From NCBI GenBank assembly GCA_965247265.1, contig OZ252002.1:2666001-2730000 (forward strand): a stretch of DNA of 64,000 bases. Direction: 5' to 3'. The translations under genes were made by a program, and so were the position numbers. The stretch's first letter is position 1, and each line of letters opens with the position of its first letter. Below the pieces are notes generated by a model. That model did not search any database and was not told the origin of the DNA. It saw only the letters and a list, made by a program, of their open reading frames with translations. Of this stretch, positions 17,902 through 26,269 are shown piece after piece. This DNA is from G965247265 sp965247265 (lineage in GTDB: Bacteria; Pseudomonadota; Gammaproteobacteria; UBA4575).

Positions 17902-17956
17902 CAAAGCTCGGTTCACGGTGCCTTTTTGTATCTGCGAAGAAGCGGAAATGCGGTCG

Positions 17957-17977
17957 CTGTGCAGCTGCTTGTTAGGT
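17957..17977. other. attC-like recombination end (GTTAGGT)
   Basis: GCAGCTGCTT is followed by GTTAGGT, matching the integron core site GTTRRRY. Its inverse ACCTAAC is at 18256-18262, on the other side of a 65-codon gene. The partner arm needed for a full folded attC site is not present, so this is at best a truncated site. Confidence 0.4.
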
Positions 17978-18025
17978 GTCTTTTTCTGAAAACAGTGGTC
18001 TTGGTATCGCGATACTTGCTTTTTT

Positions 18026-18223
18026 TTACGTTTCACGTTGATTCGGCCAAGTAGAAAAAGCAAGAAAATACAACATTACCATGTTGACGATCGGTATCGC
18101 CATAAGCAAACTCAACCACTTAGAATACCCAGCCTTCGAAAAGATGAACCAAAACGGAAGAATCATCAAAGCCACAATGATTAAGTACATGATTGGCCCC
18201 GTATCCATTGTCATATTTTGCAT
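18026..18223 (-). CDS. small membrane protein, possible cassette gene (65 aa)
   Basis: MQNMTMDTGPIMYLIIVALM with a second hydrophobic segment KWLSLLMAIPIVNMVMLYFL and a short polar tail gives two predicted transmembrane helices. The KAGYSKWLSLLM...PIVN pattern resembles small uncharacterised inner-membrane proteins that I have seen in mobile contexts. An AGGAG site lies 8 bases before the ATG. It is the only gene between GTTAGGT (17971) and ACCTAAC (18256), which resembles one integron cassette on the minus strand. Function unknown. Confidence 0.6.
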   Translation of the reverse strand: MQNMTMDTGPIMYLIIVALMILPFWFIFSKAGYSKWLSLLMAIPIVNMVMLYFLAFSTWPNQRET

Positions 18224-18255
18224 GGAATTTCTCCTTTGAATAGTTTGTTTTAGCT

Positions 18256-18285
18256 ACCTAACGTTCGGCTCACGCGCCGCCTCCG
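18256..18285. other. attC-like recombination end (ACCTAAC)
   Basis: ACCTAACGTTCGGCTCACGC continues into a GC-rich stretch. Read on the minus strand it ends in GTGAGCCGAACGTTAGGT, which looks like the right end of an integron attC site. The last codons of the leftward 139-aa ORF run into it. A matching left arm was not found nearby, so the site seems incomplete. Confidence 0.45.
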
Positions 18286-18689
18286 CCGATGATCTGACGT
18301 TTGACAAACCATAGTTGAAGCAAAGGCAAAATTACCCATTGCGCTACGGGAGCCGCCCCGACGCCTAGTACCGTGGGCATTAACTCAGCATACTCCCGCC
18401 GATTAAGTGGACCGGTGGCAAGAAGCTCAAATACAATCGTGATAACCAAACCAATTACAAGAAAAGATACAACACCAGACTTGTCCATCGATATTATCCA
18501 CATACGTGATCGCGTGATCAGGCAAGCACCAGTATATGCGACAAGCGAGATTACGACGTCCCCAAAAGTCGCCTTCGTGCAATGGAGAATTACTTGGTAA
18601 AACTGAAAAACAGCAAATCCTGCAAACAATGGCATCTGCAGCAGTTCCCAAACAAAATTCAGTAGGAAGGCGAAAATCGAAATATGCAA
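18270..18689 (-). CDS. polytopic membrane protein (139 aa)
   Basis: Four hydrophobic segments are visible: a start around ISIFAFLLNFVWELLQMPLF, then FQFYQVILHCTKATFGDVVI, SFLVIGLVITIVFELLAT, and APVAQWVILPLLQLWFV. The start is a TTG; the frame stays open upstream, so the true start may differ. The WELLQMPLF and CTKATFGDVVIS segments look like an uncharacterised family often found on mobile DNA. The C-terminus (IIGGGGA) is encoded by the attC-like sequence, suggesting the last residues were altered by recombination. Function unknown. Confidence 0.55.
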   Translation of the reverse strand: MHISIFAFLLNFVWELLQMPLFAGFAVFQFYQVILHCTKATFGDVVISLVAYTGACLITRSRMWIISMDKSGVVSFLVIGLVITIVFELLATGPLNRREYAELMPTVLGVGAAPVAQWVILPLLQLWFVKRQIIGGGGA

Positions 18690-18737
18690 CTCGGGGCATT
18701 GAGTATTTTGTTTGAATTGATTGAAGTCATTGTATGA

Positions 18738-20024
18738 TCACTGGCCTACCATCTTGATGATAAGTCGGTTAATAGTAAGCAATCCAATTGCGGCATAGAA
18801 AATAACTAGGAAGAAAACCTCATAGAGGTACAAGGGCTCAGAACGTTGTCAATTGCGTTCTTTGCGTAGCCTCCTAGAAAGCTCCCCAAACCAGTGGCAG
18901 TGAACCACACCCCGGTTAATCGCCCAGTCCACTCCATAGGCGCCCATTTGGTGACAAACGCAAATCCGAGGGGCCATAATAATCACAGCGCAAGCCTGGA
19001 GAAAATAAAATGCAAATAGATAGATGGGGTTCACAAGCCCTTTAGCTTCATCTCCGACAAGGCCCCTTGCTGCGATAGCAATGACTACAAAAGATAGAGC
19101 GAGAAGTATCAAGCTTATCGCCATTTTCCTCGGAACGCTAAGTTGGATTTCTGTTTGGCTTAGAAAACGCCAAAAGATTGCCATAATGGGACCCATAATA
19201 ACGACCGTTAAAGCAAAAAATGACAGAAAGACAGTGGGCGGAACCTCGAAGCCAAGAAGATGTCGCTGGACAAAGTTCTTGGAAAAGAAAAGAATCGATG
19301 ATCCCATCTGACTGCATCCCATCCAAAAAATGATTGTAAATACGGCCAAGATTAAGATGGAAGTTATGCGCTTTCTGTCCGTGGTAGTAAGCGGCTTAGA
19401 GGCTGGCTTGGCAGAGTTGAATGTGGGTTGCGCCGTTGCACTATCTACGCTGCTGAAATGCCGATAGCTTAGGATGAAAGAGGTGATCCCCAGCAGTCCT
19501 GCTACAGCAAGGGTGAGATAAAGCGGCGCCCAGCCATAAGTCTGTAGCACCAAACTGTTGACGGTTTGTGTCAGTAAGACTCCGCCGAAGGAGACAGCAT
19601 AAAAAATGCTAAATCCCCCATCGCCTAGCGATTCCCTACAATCATAGAGCTTCCCTTGAAGGGCTATAACAGCTGGCCAAAATAAGCCATAGCCCAGCGA
19701 CACAGAAGCAAGGCTAAAAAAGAGCAAAGATTCTATGTTCAAGGACAACAGTGTGCATCCCAACACCAGGCATAGAGACGCTAATAGGATTGAGATGGAG
19801 TATCGTTTTAAGTAAGAGGAGGCGTACCCTCCCAAAAGGGGAAGTGCGGTCGCGATCCCTAGAAAAACACCATATGCTTCCGTGGCATTCGCCTCGCTAT
19901 ATTGGTACTCACCTGTGAGATACAAAGGAAAGAAGCTCACCACTCCCCAAAAACCGAAATTATGGAAGAGAGCAGTAATGCTTAACGTATACATCCCTAT
20001 GGGATGCTTTTGTCCTGATTCCAT
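18738..20024 (-). pseudogene. POT/MFS-type transporter, two frameshifts
   Basis: A proton-dependent oligopeptide transporter-like protein. It starts MESGQKHPIGMYTLSITALF and has about twelve hydrophobic segments. The frame is normal until about 18970-18973 (GGGG on the plus strand). There the family-like continuation LGFAFVTKWAPMEWTGRLTG moves to the next frame. It returns to the first frame near 18845 with EPLYLYEVFFLVIFYAAIGL and ends at a TGA at 18738-18740. The two shifts compensate each other. As it stands the protein ends early at 18849 with a scrambled C-terminus. The DNA is visibly more GC-rich than the flanks, suggesting transfer. Either a fresh pseudogene or two base-call errors. 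Confidence 0.7.
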
Positions 20025-20254
20025 AGGATCTCAGTGCGTGAGTGTGTATGGCGAATCGGTAGTTTGCCACATACTGAGCTGAATTCTCAGCTTTGCCATT
20101 GGCTTAGAACGAGCAAGACTTCTTTGTACTGAACTACTGGCTGAAAAAAGGCTGGTAATTAAATGATGGAAACCCACTCATGAAAATTCCTAACAGTGTT
20201 CTCACAAAAGAGCGCTCAACTGACTAGTTTTCGCATCCATTATTGTAAATATTG
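20025..20254. other. intergenic stretch at right end of the accessory segment
   Basis: No open frame with start signals or recognisable protein was found. It contains short self-complementary sequence (GAGCTGAATTCTCAGC near 20075) but no convincing terminator. Confidence 0.3.
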
Positions 20255-20283
20255 AATGTCCGCTTTGGGTCGTTAGCGGTCAT
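20255..20283. repeat. palindromic ATGTCC repeat, copy 3
   Basis: Arms AATGTCCGCTTT and TTAGCGGTCAT around GGGTCG. With copy 2 at 17283 it brackets the GC-richer segment that carries the transporter and the two small membrane proteins. Confidence 0.7.
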
Positions 20284-20352
20284 AGGAAAGTGCCACTATT
20301 AATTTTTATACAACTATTATTTAATATTACTTTTTTGCAAATTCACGATCAG

Positions 20353-20706
20353 CTATTTACAAGGAAATGCACCTTGCAGTGCTGTTAATGTCAGAACATT
20401 TCTATGCAAATATAGTAATGACGGATTTTGTTTTAAATGATTTGTCACGGTGCCAATTATTTGGCCCATGCTCGCTTCATACGTGCAGATAACACCTTCA
20501 CGACTTAAGGATTCACTTACACCCGACACATATCCAATACAAAATCTGGAATCTTCTTTTTCCTCAAACCCAATTGTTATTTGATCCATCTGCTTCTCAG
20601 TTTGCTGGCACGTACGGAGCAAATATTCTCCGTTAATTACACTTTGATTACATAAGCCAAGTGGTGAAATTATAAGGAGACATATTATTAGTATTATTTT
20701 TTTCAT
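20353..20706 (-). CDS. Rap1a/Tai-family exported protein
   Basis: 117 aa with a signal peptide (MKKIILIICLLIISPLGLC). The mature part follows the Rap1a/Tai pattern: GEYLLRTCQQ, then FCIGYVSGVSESL, a central Cys in VICTYEASMGQIIGTVTNHL, and a C-terminal LTALQGAFPC. Founding members are periplasmic immunity proteins against type VI amidase effectors, but most homologues are orphan with unknown role. No T6SS effector is nearby. An AGGA site precedes the ATG. A second, broken member of the same family lies at 42451-42802. Confidence 0.75.
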   Translation of the reverse strand: MKKIILIICLLIISPLGLCNQSVINGEYLLRTCQQTEKQMDQITIGFEEKEDSRFCIGYVSGVSESLSREGVICTYEASMGQIIGTVTNHLKQNPSLLYLHRNVLTLTALQGAFPCK

Positions 20707-20998
20707 GAGATTATCCTTAATGCGAAGTCAAAACTGATATTAAAGATTACCATTAATAATTTTCAATACATGTATATGCTGTTTTAAAATTGAATTGTTA
20801 TTTTCCATAAGTAATTTTGAATCAAATGATATTGTGCATTTTTTAATCAATGCCATTGGATTATTATTGAAATTTTTGAAAATTAAAAATGAAAGAATGC
20901 TAAGTGATTGAAACTACACAGATAAAATGTTAACAATTAATCTTTCTATAAGATTCATACATTTACAATAAAGATTTAAGTTTGCTGAGCAGGTTCGC

Positions 20999-21004
20999 TA
21001 TAAT
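20999..21004 (+). promoter_or_regulatory. sigma70-like -10 box
   Basis: TATAAT 73 bases before the PuuD-like gene, inside GTTCGCTATAATCGAGC. The -35 is poor (TTAAGT-like near 20976). The ~290 bases to its left, back to 20707, hold no gene I can support. Confidence 0.4.
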
Positions 21005-21076
21005 CGAGCAGATAAGAATTAGCCAAATCGGCAGTTTTAAATAATAAATCAATAAAAATCTAAAGAGGGTCACGTT

Positions 21077-21661
21077 ATGAATCCATTAAATACTATCCTT
21101 GGAACAATTATCGCTGGCGTAATTGTTGCGATATTAATTGCGCTTGGTTTCACTCCAAACGCATTAAATATTTGGTCACTTGCAGTTTGGCTGCATGTGT
21201 TTGCAGGTATTATTTGGATTGGCTTACTGTATTACTTTAACTTTGTGCAGGTTCCAGCAATGAACGAAGCTGCAGCAGATAGCGGTGGCCCAGGACCCGC
21301 AGCTATTGGTAAATATGTGGCTCCGAAAGCATTAGTGTGGTTTCGTTGGGGCGCGGTTGCAACATGGCTGACTGGTGCTTGGGCACTTCAATATGTAGGC
21401 GGATTTGCTGCTAACTTTTTTGCAACAAATGGCGTGACCATTATTGGTGTAGGTGCATGGCTCGGCACAATCATGTTGTTCAATGTATGGGTATTGATTT
21501 GGCCTAATCAGAAGAAAGTATTAGGAATCGTACAAGCGAGTGATGGTGAAAAAGCTAAAGGAAAGAAAGTGGCGTTCATGGCTTCACGTACCAATACACT
21601 ACTATCCATCCCAATGTTGGCGTGTATGGTTGCAGCCGGCCACGGTGGATTATTTATCTAA
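21077..21661 (+). CDS. PuuD-like urate hydroxylase membrane-domain protein
   Basis: 194 aa with an AGAGGG ribosome site. Four hydrophobic segments are seen, including IWSLAVWLHVFAGIIWIGLL with a conserved His and FNFVQVPAMNEAA. The pattern WLHVFAGIIWIGLLYYFNFV matches the membrane part of the PuuD (urate hydroxylase) family. The C-terminal cytochrome c domain of full PuuD is absent. Such stand-alone membrane-domain proteins occur widely in marine bacteria with unproven function. Nothing around it belongs to purine breakdown, so a urate role is only a family-level guess. A strong terminator follows. Confidence 0.75.
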   Translation: MNPLNTILGTIIAGVIVAILIALGFTPNALNIWSLAVWLHVFAGIIWIGLLYYFNFVQVPAMNEAAADSGGPGPAAIGKYVAPKALVWFRWGAVATWLTGAWALQYVGGFAANFFATNGVTIIGVGAWLGTIMLFNVWVLIWPNQKKVLGIVQASDGEKAKGKKVAFMASRTNTLLSIPMLACMVAAGHGGLFI

Positions 21662-21685
21662 AACTTTCTTAGATTTGATTTTACT

Positions 21686-21715
21686 AAAGCCCGGCAATTT
21701 TGCCGGGCTTTTCTT
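21686..21715 (+). terminator. rho-independent terminator
   Basis: AAAGCCCGGCA, a 4-base loop, then TGCCGGGCTTTT continuing into CTTTT. The stem is perfect and GC-rich with a T tract on the plus strand. It ends the PuuD-like transcript. Confidence 0.88.
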
Positions 21716-21737
21716 TTGCTTATTATTTAATCAGCAG

Positions 21738-21777
21738 TATAATTCTACGCTCGGCGGCTCTTGAAGCTGCCGTTTTT
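21738..21777 (+). promoter_or_regulatory. argD promoter -10 and leader hairpin
   Basis: TATAAT at 21738-21743 is followed by GGCGGCT-cttga-AGCTGCC (21754-21772) and TTTTT, all before the argD ATG at 21797. A terminator-like hairpin inside the likely leader could act as an attenuator. Downstream, TATGAATTGAAATTATG looks like a degraded ArgR half-site pair. Neither is proven by sequence alone. Confidence 0.3.
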
Positions 21778-21796
21778 ATTTATATGAATTGAAATT

Positions 21797-22990
21797 ATGC
21801 CTATAAAAGAAAGCCAGCTAATGGGTGCCTATGCACGCAAACCCATCACTTTTTCACATGGTGAAGGCGTGTGGCTATATGATGATTCGAATCCAAATAC
21901 TAGATATCTAGATGCATTATCTGGTATTGCGGTTTGCGGGTTGGGCCACTCGCACCCTGCCATTACAAAAGCAGTGACAGACCAAGCTTCAAAATTAATT
22001 CATACATCTAATATTTATCACATTGAATGGCAAGAAAAGCTTGGTGCTAAACTATGCAATCTTTCCGGCATGGATGCCGCATTCTTTTGTAATTCTGGCG
22101 CCGAAGCTAATGAAGCTGCAATTAAATTAGCAAAACGACACGGCCATCATAAAAATATAAAAACACCTGCCATTATAGTCATGGAAAATAGTTTTCATGG
22201 CCGCACAATGGCAACACTTACAGCCACTGGAAATCGAAAAGCGCATGCAGGATTTGAACCACTTGTACCCGGTTTTATACGCGCGCCTTATAATGATATT
22301 GGTGCGATAAATGCAATTTTAGAAAGCAATTATAATATTGCTGCAATATTGGTAGAGCCCATTCAAGGTGAAGGTGGAATTAATATTCCTGATGAAGGCT
22401 ACTTATCTAAATTGCGTGCGCTTTGTGATAAACATGAAATTTTATTAATGCTAGATGAAGTACAAACCGGTAATGGGCGAACTGGAAAATGGTTTTGCTT
22501 TCAGCATGAAAATATATTACCCGATGTAGTTGCAACCGCTAAAGGGCTTGGTAATGGTGTGCCAATTGGCGCATGTTTAGCAAAAAAACATGTAGCAGAA
22601 TTATTTACGCCCGGGTCTCATGGTTCTACATTTGGAGGAAACCCTCTCGCTTGCAGGGCAGGACTTGCAACAATCGATACTATTGAAACCAGTAGTTTAT
22701 GCGAAAATGCAGCGCAGCTAGGCAAATATATGGTTGATAGTTTTAACAATATTTTTTCAACATCAAAATTTGTAATCGAAGTCCGCGGCAAAGGGATGAT
22801 GATTGGTATAGAGCTTTCAACCCCATGTAATCAAATTGTTGATTTGTGCTTGGAAAAGAAATTATTGATAAACGTTACAGCTGAAAACGTCATCCGATTA
22901 CTCCCACCATTGATTTTAGAGAAAGAACAAGCAGACATAATTATTGAAACAATTGTGGACTGTGTGAGCACATTTACTGAATCACATTAA
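21797..22990 (+). CDS. argD: acetylornithine aminotransferase
   Basis: A PLP-dependent class III aminotransferase of arginine synthesis, 397 aa. Seen motifs are GIAVCGLGHSHPAI, the FFCNSGAEANEAAIKLAKRH cofactor segment, FHGRTMATLTATG, VEPIQGEGGIN, and LDEVQTGNGRTGKWF. The PLP lysine lies in VVATAKGLGNGVPIGA. It also may serve as succinyldiaminopimelate aminotransferase, as in enterics. It is followed by argF after 17 bases, forming an argD-argF unit, and argG lies separately at 9 kb. Confidence 0.95.
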   Translation: MPIKESQLMGAYARKPITFSHGEGVWLYDDSNPNTRYLDALSGIAVCGLGHSHPAITKAVTDQASKLIHTSNIYHIEWQEKLGAKLCNLSGMDAAFFCNSGAEANEAAIKLAKRHGHHKNIKTPAIIVMENSFHGRTMATLTATGNRKAHAGFEPLVPGFIRAPYNDIGAINAILESNYNIAAILVEPIQGEGGINIPDEGYLSKLRALCDKHEILLMLDEVQTGNGRTGKWFCFQHENILPDVVATAKGLGNGVPIGACLAKKHVAELFTPGSHGSTFGGNPLACRAGLATIDTIETSSLCENAAQLGKYMVDSFNNIFSTSKFVIEVRGKGMMIGIELSTPCNQIVDLCLEKKLLINVTAENVIRLLPPLILEKEQADIIIETIVDCVSTFTESH

Positions 22991-23007
22991 TAGATAATTA
23001 ATACATC

Positions 23008-23913
23008 ATGGACACTCGTCACTTCTTAACTTTGTTAGATTTCACTTCTGATGAACTGAGATCATTACTTTCTCGCGCCATAGAACTTAAAAAGTTTTTA
23101 GCACAAAACAAACTTCACACACCATTGCAAAATAAAACACTGGCGATGATTTTTCAAAAATCATCAACACGTACGCGTGTATCTTTTGAGACTGGCATGA
23201 TTCAACTAGGCGGACATGCACTATTCCTTTCGCCTCGCGATACACAATTTGGGCGTGGTGAATCCATTGAAGATAGTGCGCGCGTGCTATCTAGAATGGT
23301 TGATGGTGTAATGATACGAACCTTTGGACATTCCAATGTAGAAACCTTTGCAGAGTATTCCTCAGTACCAGTAATAAATGGATTAACGGATCTCTACCAC
23401 CCATGCCAACTTCTAGCAGATATGCAAACCTGGTTAGAACATCGAGGAGAAATTAAAAATGCGACCGTAGCATGGATAGGAGATGGCAATAATATGTGTC
23501 ATTCTTATATCAATGCTGCACGACAATTTGATTTTCATCTAAACATTGCCTGCCCTAAGCAGTATCAACCTAATAACAATATTGTCTCACAAGCAAAAAA
23601 AAGTGTAACTGTCACTCATGAGCCACACACAGCGGTTAAAAATGCAGATCTAGTTGTCACCGATGTGTGGGCTAGCATGGGACAGGAAGAAGAACAAGAT
23701 GAAAGAAAAAAAATATTCGAACCTTTTCAAGTGAATGAAACATTGCTATCCCATGCAAATAAAGATGCACTGTTTATGCACTGTTTGCCGGCACACCGTG
23801 GAGAAGAAGTAGCTGAAGGCGTGCTGAATGGTCCTCATAGTGTTGTCTGGGATGAAGCCGAAAATCGACTCCACGCTCAAAAGGCATTGGTAGAATTTTT
23901 GATGGCAAAATAA
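23008..23913 (+). CDS. argF: ornithine carbamoyltransferase
   Basis: Makes citrulline from ornithine and carbamoyl phosphate. The 301-aa product shows the carbamoyl phosphate site FQKSSTRTRVSFETGM and the ornithine-side motif DVWASMGQE. The HPCQLLADMQT segment and the catalytic-cysteine motif LFMHCLPAHRGEEV are also present. It is the second gene of argDF. It ends 3 bases from the convergent DUF3179 gene. Confidence 0.96.
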   Translation: MDTRHFLTLLDFTSDELRSLLSRAIELKKFLAQNKLHTPLQNKTLAMIFQKSSTRTRVSFETGMIQLGGHALFLSPRDTQFGRGESIEDSARVLSRMVDGVMIRTFGHSNVETFAEYSSVPVINGLTDLYHPCQLLADMQTWLEHRGEIKNATVAWIGDGNNMCHSYINAARQFDFHLNIACPKQYQPNNNIVSQAKKSVTVTHEPHTAVKNADLVVTDVWASMGQEEEQDERKKIFEPFQVNETLLSHANKDALFMHCLPAHRGEEVAEGVLNGPHSVVWDEAENRLHAQKALVEFLMAK

Positions 23914-23916
23914 AAT

Positions 23917-25026
23917 TTATTCATTGATAATTTTTGCATCAGGATAAAATGCAAGCCAAGCAAATGCGAAGTGAACATTTTTATCGACTTGCTCAAGCTT
24001 CGTACCAATTAAAGCACCTTTAATAGCTTCTCCAAAAATGTTCCACTCAGATTTAGTTTGAGAATCGTAAATTTGACTACCTTCTAGTTCGAATGTTAAT
24101 TCCACCCCGTCAACATTACGATTAAAGGCAGCAGCTGTAAGCATAACATTTGAATCTTTTATATTTTTTTTATCCATGGTCGAAACCATACTAGCTTGAC
24201 TAATAATTAAAATTTTCTGATCTTCAAACTCTGTATTAATTAGAGGGCTTTTATCTAAATAAGAAAATGGAAAAATTATTGAGGATGATTCATTTGCAAT
24301 TGCCAATATTCTTTCCAATGGTGGCAAACGAAAATCAATTTCACGTTTAAATAAAAATGAGATGCTACTTGGATTATCATATCTCGGATAAGGTGTTTTC
24401 CCATAGTAACGACGAAAACCCGTGTCTTGAGATAACACTTTTCCATTTGGATACATTCGAACAAATTGATCGAATGCTACAATCTGGCTGTTTATTGACT
24501 CTAAAAGCGTACCAGAATAATGGCCCACAATGGCATCACCAGTAAATTGTTGCCACCATGATTCTGTTTGACGAGCATACATCACCAAATTACTATCTCG
24601 CACTCGACCGGTTGTACCAAAATCCAACACAACACTATCAACTTTTCTGCTAAACACTATTGCGGTATTACAAAGTGGACAATGTGTAACAAAAATGGGC
24701 TTTCCATTGATTTCATCATTGACAATTTCATGATATAGCAAAATACGATGTGGATATGCCTTTACATTTTTACCAATACTCACAACTACGACTGGTTCAC
24801 GTGGATCTAAAAATTTTTTTGCGTCAGAAATGGATACAAACTTTGGATTATCTATAGGTTTAATGCCATCACGTGGCGGACCCCCGGAATAGATCTCACT
24901 TAAAGGAACGGTATGTTTAGTGAAATCTGTTTTTGGGAACTCTTGTGTGGACAGTACTTCCCTTGCTTGCAATGGAAAAATAGCTTGCACTAAAACGGCA
25001 AGCAGGAATATTTTTAGTTTAAGCAT
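23917..25026 (-). CDS. exported DUF3179 protein
   Basis: 369 aa. The N-terminus MLKLKIFLLAVLVQAIFPLQ is a signal peptide. The body has the DUF3179 hallmark VTHCPLCNTAIVFSRK (CxxC), preceded by PREPVVVVSIGKNVKAYPHR, and later ESWWQQFTGDAIVGHYSGT and NVDGVELTFE. The family is common in marine bacteria and is probably extracytoplasmic. No reaction is established. It stands as a single leftward gene between argF and egtD. Confidence 0.85.
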   Translation of the reverse strand: MLKLKIFLLAVLVQAIFPLQAREVLSTQEFPKTDFTKHTVPLSEIYSGGPPRDGIKPIDNPKFVSISDAKKFLDPREPVVVVSIGKNVKAYPHRILLYHEIVNDEINGKPIFVTHCPLCNTAIVFSRKVDSVVLDFGTTGRVRDSNLVMYARQTESWWQQFTGDAIVGHYSGTLLESINSQIVAFDQFVRMYPNGKVLSQDTGFRRYYGKTPYPRYDNPSSISFLFKREIDFRLPPLERILAIANESSSIIFPFSYLDKSPLINTEFEDQKILIISQASMVSTMDKKNIKDSNVMLTAAAFNRNVDGVELTFELEGSQIYDSQTKSEWNIFGEAIKGALIGTKLEQVDKNVHFAFAWLAFYPDAKIINE

Positions 25027-25088
25027 GTAACATTGTTTATTTCTCTGTATTACACGAGACCAACTAAATTTTCTTTTTATTTCGCTTA

Positions 25089-26078
25089 CTATGCCCGTTT
25101 TGCCAATATTAACGAGAAATATCGATTTTCTGGCTCAAAATGATGCTCTTCAGTCAAGCCACTATTTAAAAGCAATCGTTGTATAGATGAATTTGTATAC
25201 TTTCGACTGATTTCGGTTAATATTTTCTCTCCTTGTTGTAGCTGAATCGATTCATCCAACAATGAGAATTCAACGCTTTGAGAGATTTTTGAGATTAAAT
25301 ACATTTCAATCTGCATCTCATCCTCATTATAAATTGCTTGATGTGTATAATTTTCAATATTGAAATTAGCTCCTAATTTATTATTTAGAACCTGTAACAC
25401 ATTAAGATTAAATTTCGCTGTAACACCCTCACTATCATCATATGCCCTTTCTAGTACACTTTTATCTTTATCACGATCCAAACCTAACAATAAATAGTCG
25501 TTAGGACTCATTTTCTTAGACACTTCACTTAATAATTTAATCGATTCATTATCGCTAAAGTTACCAATGGAACTACCAATAAATGTATATAATGCCGGCA
25601 TATCGTGTTCAGGCATAGAATTAATGCAAGGAAGATACTCACCAACTAAAGATGTGATTTGTAAATTAGAATAACTGTTTAATAAACGTTGCGCTGCTTC
25701 AATCAGCATCTCTTTGCATACATCGATCGATATATATGTGCGTAAACCTGAATCGTAATTTAAATTTGATAGTATAACTTCTGTTTTTTCAGATGTGCCC
25801 GCACCAAGCTCAACACATGTTTGAGGATTGACCACATCAATAATTTTTGCAGCATATTTTTTGAGCAATTCCAATTCAGTACGCGTCGGATAGTATTCTT
25901 TTGTTTTACAAATAGCGTCAAATAATTGAGACCCTACTTCATCATAGAAATACTTCGGCGGCAAACTACGCGGCGTAGATAACATGCCGGCACGCACATC
26001 ATTTACTAATGTCTGTGTGGAATTTTCAGTGCGTAATTCTCGCAAATGGAAACGATGAGTTGGAATTTTCAAATCCAT
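25089..26078 (-). CDS. egtD: L-histidine N(alpha)-methyltransferase
   Basis: 329 aa SAM-dependent methyltransferase of the EgtD family, which trimethylates histidine to hercynine, the first step to ergothioneine. The signatures are RSLPPKYFYDEVGSQLFDAI near residue 38, EYYPTRTE, and the SAM motif CVELGAGTSEKTEVIL. Also present are FIGSSIGNFSD and LLGLDRDKDKSVLERAYDD. The sulfoxide synthase EgtB and lyase EgtE are not adjacent. Either they lie elsewhere or the pathway stops at hercynine. Confidence 0.93.
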   Translation of the reverse strand: MDLKIPTHRFHLRELRTENSTQTLVNDVRAGMLSTPRSLPPKYFYDEVGSQLFDAICKTKEYYPTRTELELLKKYAAKIIDVVNPQTCVELGAGTSEKTEVILSNLNYDSGLRTYISIDVCKEMLIEAAQRLLNSYSNLQITSLVGEYLPCINSMPEHDMPALYTFIGSSIGNFSDNESIKLLSEVSKKMSPNDYLLLGLDRDKDKSVLERAYDDSEGVTAKFNLNVLQVLNNKLGANFNIENYTHQAIYNEDEMQIEMYLISKISQSVEFSLLDESIQLQQGEKILTEISRKYTNSSIQRLLLNSGLTEEHHFEPENRYFSLILAKRA

Positions 26079-26269
26079 TAGAATTGTTTTTAGATTGAGA
26101 GTAGCATTGCGACAAATTTCTGTCTAACCAGAAAAATAGACTGGATTTACAAATACTATCTAGAATACGCTAAAAGCATTACATGCATACCTGGCACAGT
26201 ACAATTATAACCGCCACGCTATAACAATATAATTTATGAATAACTACATATGTTTTTAAGGGAGAGTAT

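Larger units (their letters stand above)
17617..18025. other. gene-poor stretch with an open-frame remnant
   Basis: No intact gene. A plus-strand frame from 17728 to the TAG at 17833-17835 reads AAYEAALVNYEFLAREVV and ends KRLEKAKRGE, with no start codon. It looks like the C-terminal end of a lost small regulator or antitoxin, but I cannot name it. A half copy of the ATGTCC repeat and an attC-like end lie to its right. Confidence 0.35.

Noticed and set aside
26079..26269. Glycine riboswitch upstream of the AGCS symporter
   Set aside because: The leader lacks the paired aptamer core sequences; only a possible TATAAT was seen.
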